Of a stretch of DNA of 64,000 nucleotides, positions 23,713-34,909 are shown one piece after another. The translations under genes and the position numbers were made by a program. The stretch is from positions 7,029,132 through 7,093,131 of the forward strand of contig VXAI01000013.1 in NCBI GenBank assembly GCA_013399305.1, given 5' to 3'. Numbering within the stretch: position 1 is the stretch's first letter; each line of letters opens with the position of its first letter. The notes beneath the pieces are model-generated. The model was not told the DNA's origin. It saw nothing but the letters and a program-made list of their open reading frames with translations, and searched no databases. Source of the DNA: Rostratula benghalensis. Taxonomy: Eukaryota; Chordata; Aves; Charadriiformes; Rostratulidae.

Positions 23713-26564
23713 TCATGCTCTGCCAAAATATCTATAAATAACATTAAAAGATGCATATAAATGACATAATAATAAAACAATATCTCTTGAACTATAGAAA
23801 TTACTACATGCATTAATAAATTTCATTTGTTTTTTTAAAAATCATGCTTTATAAAAATATTATTTAATTGAATTGAATTAAGCATCATAATTTCAATTTT
23901 CCATTTTGGTTATAATTTCTATGAGAATGCTAAATTCTATAACAATTTATCACTCTGTCTTCAAAAAGTAGGACTTTGCTATGATCTGAAGAATCTATTT
24001 GCCATGATCTGAAGAATCTATTACTCTTTCCTTCACAAATGCTTAACTAATGTGCTGAAAGTCCTTCAGCAGAAATTCAATAGACAGAGCTTCCGCTTAA
24101 ATTTCATATAAAGTCACTACAAATACCAAGTAAAATGAAAAAAACCTATACTCCCATTAGCACATTTTTTTGTTTTTCTTAAAGGTCAATACAATTACTG
24201 TGCACAGTGGTATCTGGAGTGCAATTTTGCTACCAACTGTTTACCTCCTTTTCCTCTTTCTGGTGTTCTTCAGCAAGCTCTCTGTTCCCCCCATCATATG
24301 TTCTTGCACCAAAGCCAGACAGGAGGTGTACTTGGCAGTTACATGATCCATATGTCAAGGCATGGAATTATTTTTTTTTTAAGCAATGGACTATGTCTAG
24401 GTACCTGAAGATCCAATTTTCATCACTTATCAAATATTTTGCTTTATGAAAAGGAAAGGTAAGCATTTGACTACAAGCTCAGAATGCAGTCTAATTGTCT
24501 GTGCTGTCAAAGAACATTTTTTTAAATATCTTTTGGTTTTGAGACAGTTTATTTCCTCTTGTATTTTGTAAAAAATTCTTTAACCATTTCCTAATGAGGT
24601 CCATATGCAAGCTGATCAAAGGGTTGTATCCCCATGGCCACATATGATTCAAAGCACACACTGGCTAAAGATCCATTCACAGAACATTAATCATAAATTA
24701 GAAATAAACTAAAGGTTCTTTGCTACCTAAAGGCAGTGCATTTTTATTGGCTGCTACTCAGCAAATGACAGGATTATATTACTCTTCACAGAGACTGCCA
24801 GTCCATCTGGTCACATGCATGCCTTCTGCCTTACGAATGCTTTGACGGGAGTTTTGATTTTCTCATAGTAACATAGAAAGTGTACAGTCCTCTCTCTCAA
24901 TTTAAAGTTAGAGGGGTCTCCCAGATATCCATATTCAGCAATGACTGGATCCTCTAGGCACAGCATAGATGAAAACCCACTTTTCATTTTGTCTGTTATT
25001 GCCTTGCAGATTTTTACTCTAAGGCTTCAGCAAGCCTTATTTCATAAAAAGGATATGCTAGTAGATGTTCTTCAATAATCTCAAAAACTAAGATTAAGCA
25101 TTGACCGTTTTTTTGAAAACTCAAATTTATATGTTGAATTTTTAGGAAAAGGTTGTAATTGATGTAGGTGAAATGAAATGTGCATTAGCGATATTGCAAC
25201 ATTTAAGGCTTGATGCAGAAACAAATATCCTGGTAAGAACAGCATTAGTCATCATCATAATTCTTTATCCTTTCTAGTGTCCCTGGATGCCTCTTTCCAA
25301 GTAATAAGCATTTAACTGTACATACTATCTTGAGGTGTGCATTCATATTTCTTCTACTCAGATAGAAACATGGAGTCAACATCAAATGCCTAAAATACAT
25401 GGCAATAATCGAGCTTGGTCATCTCTGGGGTTCTGTGACTCATAATGAACAGCATTATGTAGACTGAAGAAAGTAAGCACTGAGAGCTCTTTTATTTAAT
25501 TCTATTCTGAAACAAAGAATGTTTGGAAGACAACATAAATAAAACAGAGTTCTTTACTTCACCCCAAGGAGTTGAAACAAAAGACATTAAAATAGGAAGC
25601 AAAACATACTAATTGTGTCTGAATTTGTTATTTCTGACCCTTTAGACATACTTATTGACACATACATGCAATTGAACAAAATAACCGATCCAAATAACTG
25701 CTTTCCTCATTACACTTGTCTTCAGCTAGGCTTTCTTCCCATCATATACAGTCACCTAGGCTTCTCTTTTGAATTAGATGAGACAAGAGTTCAGCTATAA
25801 TCTCTTTAGGAATGCAGGGACACATTTAGTCCCAGATTGTTCATTTGTTCTCCAGTGAGTGTTCCTTTAATCTTTTCCCCTTTCAAAAAATCTGTGATTT
25901 CTTTAAAAGAAAAGACAGATAATAAGAGCAATGAAACAAGAAAGGCCTGTATTCTGTCATTGCCTTCCAGAAACCTTTTCAGTCACTGTTTCTCCCAGAC
26001 TAATTTCAGAAATAGAAACAACAGATAACCTGTGCAAGAAAAGTGTGGCACTTCTAGTATTAGTCCAGCTAATTTCTACCTCAGAATTGCATAGTCTTTT
26101 ATTTTCAGGATATATATAAAAAATTTATCCTCTTAGCTGCAGTGAACTAGTACCCTCTTCCCTGTTTGAAGGAGAAAGTTCTTCTGTTTTCTGCAGATGG
26201 TATGACAAGATATCTTGCAAACAGTATTAAAAGCTTGCAAAACTTCTCATGTCACTATGGAAGCTGCAGTTGAAGGGCTTATTATCAGTGGAAGTCTCAG
26301 TTCAGCTGCCTATACATAGTGGCAAGTAATGAGATTCATATAGTGAAGATAAAAGTATAGTCTAGATCTTCTAGCAAATACCATTAGCTACTTCCAAAGA
26401 ATAAAAATGACAAGCACATCACAATGATTTTGAAATATTTTTAGAGCTTGCGGTTTATAAATGCCCTTCTCTTGCAGAAACATAAGCAAACAATTTACTG
26501 TGAACAGACAAGAGAAGGCAGTGATTTCAATAATGATTCTCAAGTGTCTACACAGTTGTAGGAG
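23713..26564. other. Unique AT-rich DNA
   Basis: No element or exon recognised apart from the duplication at 23978-24022. Confidence 0.5.
23978..24022. repeat. Tandem duplication, period 23
   Basis: ATGATCTGAAGAATCTATT occurs at 23981-23999 and 24004-24022. The units are preceded by GCT and GCC, so one mismatch separates them. Confidence 0.9.
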
Positions 26565-27060
26565 ACCACAGACTCAGAAGTTGTTCTAGTTTAGCCTCTC
26601 TCTCAAGGCTAGAGGAAAGGTAACTTAATCATCACTGGCATCTCTGTTCTTCTTAAAGAAACCTCAGGTAGAGACTCTTAGTCTAGCTAGTCTCCCTCTT
26701 ATTTGTCCTTAGAGTTTTAAAACTTTGCTTGTGTAAAACCAAATGTCTCCAGCTGCTCTTTAAGCTTTTTCCCACATGTTCTATCCCCAGTTAAAAAGCA
26801 AGAACAGTTTCCTGTTTGTTTTTCATATATTCAGACTCCATTGCCAAAAGTTCCTACGGTTTTCCTCACTGTATTAAACACATCTCTTCCCTTGTCTCCT
26901 CTGTGGGATTTTTTTTTCAGCAAAATACATAAAATTGTGCATTTTGATTTTGCTGAAAGTCTCATAATAACAATTGTAAGACTATCTCTGCAGCCTGCTT
27001 TTGCTGGTTTTAATTGGAAATATTTTAACTGCTGCCTCCAGTCGAAATGTTTTAGCTCAG
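26565..27060 (-). mobile_element. Ancient amniote-type CR1 relic
   Basis: Heavily diverged reverse complement of an old CR1 family seen widely in turtles and other sauropsids. Collinear matches in order: 'tctagtttagcctctctctcaagg', 'cttcttaaagaaacctcagg', 'aatgtctccagctgctctttaagc', 'acatgttctatccccag', 'gaacagtttcctg', 'catatattcagac'. It has no readable frame. The relative order of motifs supports the call more than any single match does. Confidence 0.5.
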
Positions 27061-27612
27061 TTTAGCTAAATTTCTTTCTACTTGTCCTCTTTTTGGCTTT
27101 TAAAGTATATGCCTATCTTTATACTGCTATAAATAACCATGTATGTAATTTTTCTATTATAAACATTACCCAGATGTCAGCTGTAATATGCTGTATTTTA
27201 GTCTAGTTCTGTACTTAGACCTTGGATCCTTTTCAAAGTAACTATTACTATCAATAAAATTTTCCAACTATGTAAATTAAGAAAGAAAAAGAAAGGCAGA
27301 AAACATGGTTTATTTAGAAACTGAAATATGTGCATTTTGATGTTCTGTGATGGTTACTAACATGACAGGGACAAGACAGGCTTATTACTGATATAATACT
27401 GTAAATCTGAGTTATGCCATTTTTTAGGCAAACTTTGTCTTAGTAATTTCAAGATATGAAGTAAAGGCAACCACTCTTTGTTTAGAAAATTCTCTTGAGT
27501 AAATAAATGTATAGGTGGCAACGTGCACTGCCACTGATAATAATGAGCAGCAGTATTCACATTCTAAGTGATACAAATTTGAAGAAAACTTCTGAAGTGA
27601 ATGTATCGTGGG
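27061..27612. other. Unique AT-rich DNA
   Basis: Nothing recognised. A short purine run lies at about 27275-27296. Confidence 0.5.
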
Positions 27613-28031
27613 ATCATAGAGTCATTCAGTTTGGAAGAGACCCTTGGGATCATTGAGTCCAACCATTAGTCCTACTCTACAAAGTTTTCCCCTACACCAT
27701 ATCCCCAAACACCATATTTAAATGGTTCTTACACACATTCACGGAAGGTGGTTCAACAACCACCTGGGCAGCCTGTTCCAGTGTCTGACCACTCTTTCTG
27801 TGAAAAATTCTTCCCTAAAGTTCAGCCTCAACCTACTAATTGCTTATGAGAAGAGACCAGCACCAACCTCTCTACAATGTCCTTTCAAGTAATTGGAGAG
27901 AGTGATGAGGTCTCCCCTCAGCCTCTTCGTCCTCAAACTAAACAGTCCCAGCTCCTTCAATCACTCTTCTCTGAATTTATTCTCCAGGCCCCTCACCAGC
28001 TTCATTGCCCACCTCTGCACTCGCTCCAGCA
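27613..28031 (-). mobile_element. CR1 LINE, 3' end
   Basis: 'atcatagagtcattcag', 'gagacccttgggatcattgagtccaacc', 'cagcctgttccagtgtctgaccac', 'tgaaaaattcttcc', 'gaggtctcccctcagcctctt', 'ttgcccacctctgcactcgctccag'. It is the longest of three copies of this subfamily in the window. The plus-strand open frame 27877-28320 is the antisense of the element plus flank and is not a gene. Confidence 0.93.
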
Positions 28032-28547
28032 CAGAAGAGGGCAACAAAACTCGTTGAATGTTGTGCACAGTTTTACAGTTTTGATGTGTTTTAATAATCC
28101 CAAAACAATAAAAAATTTAAAAGAAAATAAATGGAAAAGTAACTTAATGAAAATGGGCATTCTACATAACATTCTACATAACATTTCGCTTACTACAGCC
28201 TTCACTAGTGCTATGTCCTTAGCATTCTCTCTCAGTTTTGCACTCTTGGCAACTTTCTTTCATAGTAGAAGAGAGGCTTCAATAAAATTTGAAAGTCGAG
28301 AGATATCAAAGAGCATATGAGATGTGCTTCAAAGCTATCCCCTTAAAGTGTAAATGTGCAAAGAGCATGCATGTATATTTGTTGTATAAATGAATTAAAA
28401 TATACTTAAAATGAATTAAAATATTAAGTTCTTTGTCATTTTTAGAACAAAATCCCCTGAAACAGAAAGCCTTCTTAAAACAAATCATACAATGTATTTC
28501 TGAATTATGTTGAAACAGGTATTTCCCTGACGTGAAAGTGTTTTTGG
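28032..28547. other. Unique DNA between two CR1s
   Basis: Contains CATTCTACATAA twice in tandem (28158-28181) and a duplicated 'aatgaattaaaatat' with a 21-bp period near 28389-28424. No exon seen. Confidence 0.6.
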
Positions 28548-29668
28548 AATCATATAATCATAGAATGGTTAGAGTTGGAAGGGACCATAAAGATCATTGA
28601 GGTCAAACCTCCCTGTGATGGGCAGGAACACCTCCCACTAGACCAGGTTGCTCAAAGCCACATCCAGCCTGGCCTTGAACACTCCCAGGCATGGGGCTTC
28701 CACACTTTCTCCAGGCAACCTGTTCCAGTGTCTCACCACCCTCACAGTAAAGAATTTCTTTTTAGTATCTTATCTAAATCTCCTCTCTTTCAATTTAAAA
28801 CCATTACCCCTCATCCTATTGCTACAGCCCCCAATAAAGGGTCGCTCCCCATCTCTCCTGTAGGCTCCCTTCGGATACTGGAAGACTGCTATGTCTTCCC
28901 AGAGCCTCCTCTTCTCCAAGCTGAACAACCCCAAGTCTCTCAGCCTGTCCTCACAGGAGAGGTGCTCCAGCCCTCTGATCATCTTCATGGCCCTCCACTG
29001 GGCCTGTTCCAACAGGTCCATGTCTTTTCTGTGCTGAGGACTCCAAAATTGGACACAGTACTCCAGGTGCGTCTCACAATCTCACAAGAAGGTAATAGAA
29101 GGGTTGAATCACTTCCCATGACCTGCTGGCCACATTTCTTTTGATGCAGCCCAGGATGCAGTTGGCTTTCTGGGCTGCCAGCATGCACTGCTCGCTCATG
29201 TTGAGCTTCTGATCCACCATCACTTACAAGCCCTTCTCCTCAGGGCTGCTCTCCAGCCATTCTCCACCCAACCCATATTTGTGCTTGGGATTGCCATGTC
29301 CCATGTGCAGGACCATGCACTTGGCTTGGTTGGACTTTATGAGTTTTGCATGAGCTGACTTTTCCAGCCTGCCCAGGTCCCTCTGGATGGTATCCCTTCC
29401 CACCAGCGTGTTGACCATGCCACACAGCTTGGTGTTGTCTGCAAACTTACTGTGAGTGCATTCTATCCTACTCTCCATGTCTTCAACAAAGATCTTAAAC
29501 ACACTGGTCCTAGTACCAACCCCTGAGGTACACCACTCGTTACACGCCGCCACTTAGACATCGAGCTGTTGACCACAACCCTGTAATTGCAATCATCAAG
29601 CCAGTTCTGGATTCACTGAGTGGTCCATCTGTCAAATTCACGACTCTCCGGTTTTTAGACCAGGACGT
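28548..29668 (-). mobile_element. CR1 LINE, 5'-truncated, with RT remnant
   Basis: From 'aatcatataatcatagaatgg' (3' end) through 'cctcccactagaccaggttgctc' and the ORF2 tail into the reverse-transcriptase region. The frame 29224-29553 (minus) carries the end of the RT palm. Its motif C reads FADN where active copies read FADD, so one catalytic aspartate is lost by a G-to-A change. The thumb/connection follows in another frame (28985-29188, 28770-29021). The element breaks off near 29668. Dead on several counts. Same subfamily as the plus-strand copy at 55268. Confidence 0.93.
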
Positions 29669-30954
29669 CCAGAGACTTGGGTATATGCAGAACATACTGC
29701 TCCTTGCTTAGCTGAGCACATCCAAGGCTGTTAGACAAGTCACTGAGCACAAGAAATATCACAACTTAAATGTGAAGGAATTCATCAGTTTCACAAAAGG
29801 CTATTGCAGTCATAAAACTCCAGAAAAGAACTTCCCTCCCATTATCAGCTTTCAGTCCAAATTCTTAAAGTATTAAATAGTCTTCTAGTTGCTTGCATGA
29901 AGTATAAATAAACCAATTATGAATCCATTCTGCTAACAGATTTAACTGAAGATAACACTAAACTTTAGCTATTTATCATCTATTAAGAAAAATGTAAAGA
30001 AGTTCTTGGAAACCATGGGGTCAAGTCATAATTTCCTCATGGTGATTTTAACAGTAAGAATGAGACAACAGGCAGCTCAAGGACTTATGACATCACAAGC
30101 ACTTCTGACAGGGGTTAATTTCTTATCTGTCATGATAGCTAGTAATTGAGCATCAGGGTAATTGGAAGTAATGGTTTGTGTCAACAGTACTTTGCAGAAA
30201 TGGAGATTTACATGGTTAAATCTCTTGGTATGTAGAAAATTTAATCAAGCCATGACTGTAAAAGAAACTGAATAGTGTAGCTGCTGTGTTGTTTGCTAAA
30301 GACTCCATTACAGAAACTACACTAAAGACTTGATTACAGAATTACTCTTTTGACCTTAATTTTTAAATCAAGACCAAATTAACATAAATTCTGCACTATT
30401 TTTATGGCATTCTGGTGTGCGATCTGCACTAGTATAACATAAGTTAAATTATTTCATTGGTTCAACTCTGTCTCTGGGACAATAAGGCCACAATTCAATT
30501 TAAGTAAGATATTTTATATTAAGCACATATTTGAATAATTTGAATAATCATACCTTTGATTTCATTAAAAAATATTAGCAACAAACTTGTACAAGTGATT
30601 TTTTTTTTTCTAATCATCACAAAGTCACTGAACTTTTCTGGTTTTGCCACCCTTGGCAAACAACAAAACTTAGGAGAAATTCCATCACATGGAAAGTCAT
30701 GTAAGAAAATAAACTTTTCATAGGATTGCAACAGATATAGGGGTAGACGCTGACCATTGAATATTGCCAATTATAGCTTTCTCCATAAAGTCAGTGTTTA
30801 CACTTTATTGCTCTGTAGCTAGGTCTAATTTTGTTATACCTAAAACAGAGATGGAAGTACAGAGAACAAGTAATTAGATTTGTAAGTTCTTGTGAATTTT
30901 CAGCTGTAGGTTAATCATCTAGAATATAGGTATAAAACTTAGAGTGTGATCATG
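29669..30954. other. Unique AT-rich DNA
   Basis: Nothing recognised. The first ~60 bases may be badly decayed CR1. Confidence 0.5.
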
Positions 30955-31410
30955 ATAAAGCAAATGAAATCCTAGAATGTGTGAAAGAAAGTATTACTGT
31001 TTGAGATAAGGAAGTATTAGTGCAATTAGACAAGGCAATGGTAAGACATCCTTTGCAATACTGCATAAGCTGTTTCAATAACCCACGTTTAAGAAAGATT
31101 AATTAAACTGCAATAGTTGCAGAGAAGGGCTGCTAAGATGATCAGGGAAAAAAGAGCTTATCTTGTAAGAGGAGACTAAAATAACTTAATGAAGTCTGAT
31201 AGGGTGTATCACTGCTTTCTATAAATACTTCAGAGATAGATAAACGCTAAAGAAGGAGAAAGCTATTTAAACTAAAAGGCAAGGTTGACACAAGAACGAA
31301 TGAGTATAAATGGGAAAATTTAGGATAGAAATTAAAAGAATGAGTGAGGTTCTGGAAGGTCTTCAAGAACAAACCTAACTAGTTTAAAAGTGAGGCAGGA
31401 CAAGTTCAGG
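30955..31410 (+). mobile_element. Ancient amniote-type CR1 relic
   Basis: Diverged ORF2 C-terminus and 3' UTR of an old CR1 family. Collinear matches: 'gaaatcctagaatgtg', 'gataaggaagtattag', 'gcagagaagggctgctaagatgatcagg', 'cttgtaagaggagact', 'tctataaatacttcagagat', 'agctatttaaactaaa', 'gttgacacaagaacgaatgagtataaa', 'tttaggatagaaatta', 'aacctaactagttt'. No frame survives. Confidence 0.75.
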
Positions 31411-31584
31411 AACATAAGGCATTTTTTGTGTAAGAATAGGAAAAAAAACTTGGCGTGGTGGCTAAGAAAATCCTTTCCATTCTCTATTCAAAGATTCCCA
31501 GTATGACCACCTGTTTCTTTAGTAAAGCAATCAGAATTATCGTTGTTTGATTGGCAAAGGGTAAAAGACTATCACTATTGATTA

Positions 31585-31945
31585 CTTTGGTTTTCACCAT
31601 GTGCTGCATGAAATCTCTGCTATGGTGCCTGGAGCACCTTCTCCACCTCCTTCATTAATCTTGGTGTCTTCAGGGCTGCTCCTCCCACATTTTCTCACTC
31701 CTCTCTCACAGCTGCTGTTGCACAGTGGTTTTTAGTCTTCTTAAATATGTTATCAGAGAGGTACTACCAATGTTGCTGATTAGCTTACATTTGGCCAGTG
31801 GTGAGTCCTTCTTGGAGCCAGCTAGAGCTGGGTCTATCCAAAACAGGGATAGGACACAGCTTCTGGTGCCTTCTCACACAAGTCATCCCTGTGGCCGTCC
31901 GGCTACCAAAACCTTGCCATGTACACCCAATGTACCAATACATAA
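31585..31945 (-). mobile_element. Partial LTR of an avian endogenous retrovirus
   Basis: Reverse complement of the 5' (promoter) half of a long avian LTR I recall. On the plus strand it reads 'gcctggagcacc', 'cttggtgtcttcagggctg', 'cttcttaaatatgttatcagagag', 'tggccagtggtgagtc', 'cttggagccagctagag', 'ctaccaaaaccttgccatg'. TTAAATAT at 31741-31748 is the TATA-like box. The upstream CCAAT box of the family has mutated (ATTGG to ATTAG on the plus strand, near 31780). The rest of the LTR is absent to the left. The open frame 31725-31988 is incidental. Confidence 0.62.
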
Positions 31946-32149
31946 AACTCCTCAGCTGTTTTGTATGATTCTTAGCATGTACACTTAACACTACCTAAAA
32001 TTTCAGGTGCCAAGCTCCTTTTTTACGTCTGTTATTCAAGGTGTATCTGTTGCAATTGAACATACTAATAAAGTGGCCTCACTGTACCATAGCATATACT
32101 CTGTAAAGCCAGACATTTCAATTTTAACAAAAAATAGAAAAATAGAAGA

Positions 32150-32790
32150 CTAGCCACCAGTGATCAGATTATGGGTCTATCTGGCACAATGTTTAGTCTC
32201 CACTCAGTCCAGTCCGGACTCAAGCCAGTAGACGCAAATGGACTTCTGGAAGCAAGAATAGTGCAAGTGTATATATGACATTTTCCTGGAGTAGACTCCC
32301 TGTCATTCTCTGGTATTTCATCTCAGGGACTTCGCCTGCTTTGTAACCCTTAATGCATTCCTCGTCCAGGTATATTCTCAATCTTCCCTTGGCCTACATA
32401 AACTTTTTGTACACACACTCTTTTGCACAGGGTCTGTACTCTGTCACACCTGTTTTGCTTTTCTTTTAAGCTGACTCCTAAAAACTTTGTTTGATAGCTC
32501 CTAGATTTTGTGCTACAAGAAACCATTTACCCACTTCATACCAGCCATGATTTTACAGGCCTCGGTTATATGGTGGTAGGGTGTCCTTTTCCATGATGGT
32601 GAGTCCTGCCTGTCCAAGCCTTCCTCCTTGCTGTTGCAAGTCTTCCTGCATTATGCCATTTTGCTTAACTTCCAAAGGCTTTGGTAAGGGATGTTGTCAA
32701 AAGCCTGTCAGAAAGGAAGACTATGCTAACCTTTATCCACATGTTGGTTGACCCCTTGACTACCAAATGGGACTTTCCTCTGGACTTGCA
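32150..32790 (-). mobile_element. Ancient amniote-type CR1 relic with internal deletion
   Basis: Collinear but decayed reverse-complement matches to an old CR1: 'gggtctatctggcac' (3' end), 'cagggacttc', 'cccttaatgcattc', 'accagccatgattttacaggcctc', then a jump to 'tttgcttaacttccaaaggctttggtaagggatgttgtcaaaag', 'tttatccacatgttggttgacccctt', which belongs to the RT region. The 3' UTR part and the RT part are joined more closely than in a full element, so several hundred bases appear deleted near 32600-32650. Confidence 0.6.
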
Positions 32791-33959
32791 GAACAGAATT
32801 GTACCCCTCCTCCATTTTTCTGAAGGAGAGAAAGAATTAAGCTGACTTTGAAATGTTTATTCCTGTGAAGTAGTACCTTACATAGTTGGGGTTTTTTTTT
32901 CTGTCAATCTCAAGTCATATTATAGATATTTGGCATTTTTGAAAATTAATCACTCAATTACATCCATATATTCACATTAGAAAAATAGTTTGGAAATAGA
33001 CCTTTTCATCAACCTGGTCATCAGAATGTGATGGAATAAATTAGGTTGGAGTTCACTGTAGCATTTTGTCCCCAGATATCTTCCAGGCCTGCTCTGGTCC
33101 AGAATGAGGAATGCTGCTAAATCTTTATTACTATTCTTTTAATGGAAGACTTCAGTCTCTGTTGTTTTAATCTGTTATCTCTAATTAACATTGAATCACT
33201 CAAAATTTAATAAAAAAAATAAAAATTATAACTAGTGCTGAGTCACTCTATTACGATAAACTTTCCTATCTTCAATAAACAGTCCTTCATAAATCCATAC
33301 TGTAGTAAGGTAAATTAACTGTATCAGAAAGTCATTTCTGAATGAGAATTCATTAGACAGTGATGGCTTAGTAGGAGACAATGCACTACTCATTTCAAAA
33401 GCTATGGAGAAAGCCTCCCTTGATCAAAAGCTCTGTTTACTTGGGGAAAGGGTAATTTAATTATCTATCTTCCTGACAAAAGGCATCCTTGTTGACTCAG
33501 AATGTAGATATTAGCATATAGGGAATTTATTGTTTCACTTAATCTAACAGCCCAACATCAAAGAGGCTTTGCCCTATAAATGAGCACTGAAAAGTCAAAA
33601 AACAAAGAAGCAAACAGGCAAAGGTTGAAAGAGAAAAGAGGACAAATTGCTGAAAGTCTCATTTCCCTGGCATCAGTTTTGCTGAAATATAGCCTACTGG
33701 GCTGAAAGAGAGCTTTTACCTGTGTAATACCATTTTTCAAATATATATTAACATTATTGGAAGTTTTAAACAAAGCAATAGAAGTTACTCTGTCTTGGCC
33801 CAAGATAATTTCTTGTCTTTGTTGCTGCATGGGCAATTGCCTATCCAATCACTTGGTAGACAACTCTGCTGCTAACTGCTCCAATATTGAGATATTGACT
33901 GAGCTATTACCTGGTTATTTATGACTGGTCCTCAAAGCTTTTTTCTTGCTCAAACTGTA
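32791..33959. other. Unique AT-rich DNA
   Basis: Nothing recognised. The minus frame 33558-33848 (96 codons) has a hydrophobic tail but no family signature. Confidence 0.45.
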
Positions 33960-34827
33960 GCTGAAGGACCCGTACTATTTAATATATTCATCAATGACTT
34001 GGATGAGGGAATGGAGTGCATGATCAGCAAGTTTGCTGATGACACAAAAATAGGAGGAGTGGCTCACAATCCAGAAGCCCGCGCTGCCATCCAGAGAGAC
34101 CTGGACAGGCTGGAGAGCTGGGCAGAGAGAAATTTAATGAAACTTAACAAGGAAAAGTGCAGAGTCATATATCTGGGCAAGAACAACTGCAGGTACCAGT
34201 ACAAGTTGGGAACTGTACTGTTGGAGAGCAGTGATGGGCAAAGGGACCTGGGGGTCCTGGTAGACAGCAGGATGACCATGAGCCAGCTCTGTGCCCTGGT
34301 GGCCAGGCAGGCAAATGGCATCCTGGGGTGTATTAGAAGGGCTGTGGTCCAGAGACGTTCTCCTCCCCCTCTACTCTGCCCTGGAGAGACCCCATCTGGA
34401 ATACTGTGTCCAGTTCTGGGCCCCTCAGCTCCAGAGGGACAGGGAACTGCTGGAGAGAGTCCAGAGTAGAGCCACAAAGATGATGAAGGGAGTGGAACAT
34501 CTCCCGTATGAGGAAAGGCTGAGGGACCTGGGTCTCTTTAGCTTGGAGAAGAGGAGACTGAGGGGTGACCTCATTCATGTTTATAAATATGTAAAGGACA
34601 AGTGTCAGGAGGATGGAGCCAGGTTCTTCTCAGTGACAGCCTATGGTAGGACAAGGAGCAATGGGTGCAAGCTGGAACACAGAAGGTTCCACTTAAATAT
34701 GAGGAAAAACTTCTTCTTGGTGAGGGTGACTGAACACTGGAGTGGGCTGCCCAGAGAGGTTGTGGAGTCTCCTTCTCTGGAGATATTCAAAACTCACCTG
34801 GACACGTTCCTGTGTGACCTGATCTAG
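33960..34827 (+). pseudogene. CR1 ORF2 remnant: RT palm to C-terminus, frameshifted
   Basis: The first frame (to about 34345) carries the RT stretch around [11 protein letters not shown], motif C with FADD intact (followed by TKIGG), then DLDRLESWAERNLMKLN. From about 34350 the coding continues in the next frame ([51 protein letters not shown]) to a stop at about 34827. A small indel near 34345-34352, where roughly ten bases seem missing relative to sister copies, causes the shift. The endonuclease, the N-terminal RT motifs and ORF1 are absent, so it cannot be functional. Confidence 0.92.
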
Positions 34828-34909
34828 TTGCTCCTGCACTGGCAGGGGGATTGGACTAGATGATCTTTCAAGGTACCTTCCAATCCCTGATATTCTGTGA
34901 TTCTGTGAC
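33960..34909 (+). mobile_element. CR1 LINE, longest well-preserved copy
   Basis: Starts within the RT domain and ends at the canonical 3' terminus ('gatattctgtgattctgtgac', with the octamer repeated). About 950 bp, truncated at the 5' end as is typical for LINEs. Identity to the copy at 5587 is visibly high through the shared 350 bp, so both belong to one subfamily that was active relatively late here. Confidence 0.96.

Noticed and set aside
27877..28320. 147-codon plus-strand frame
   Set aside because: It is antisense to the CR1 at 27613-28031 and runs on into flanking DNA.
28575..29144. 189-codon plus-strand frame, the longest in the window
   Set aside because: It is antisense to the CR1 at 28548-29668; the real coding remnant is on the minus strand.
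34064..34477. 137-codon minus-strand frame
   Set aside because: It is antisense to the CR1 ORF2 remnant at 33960.
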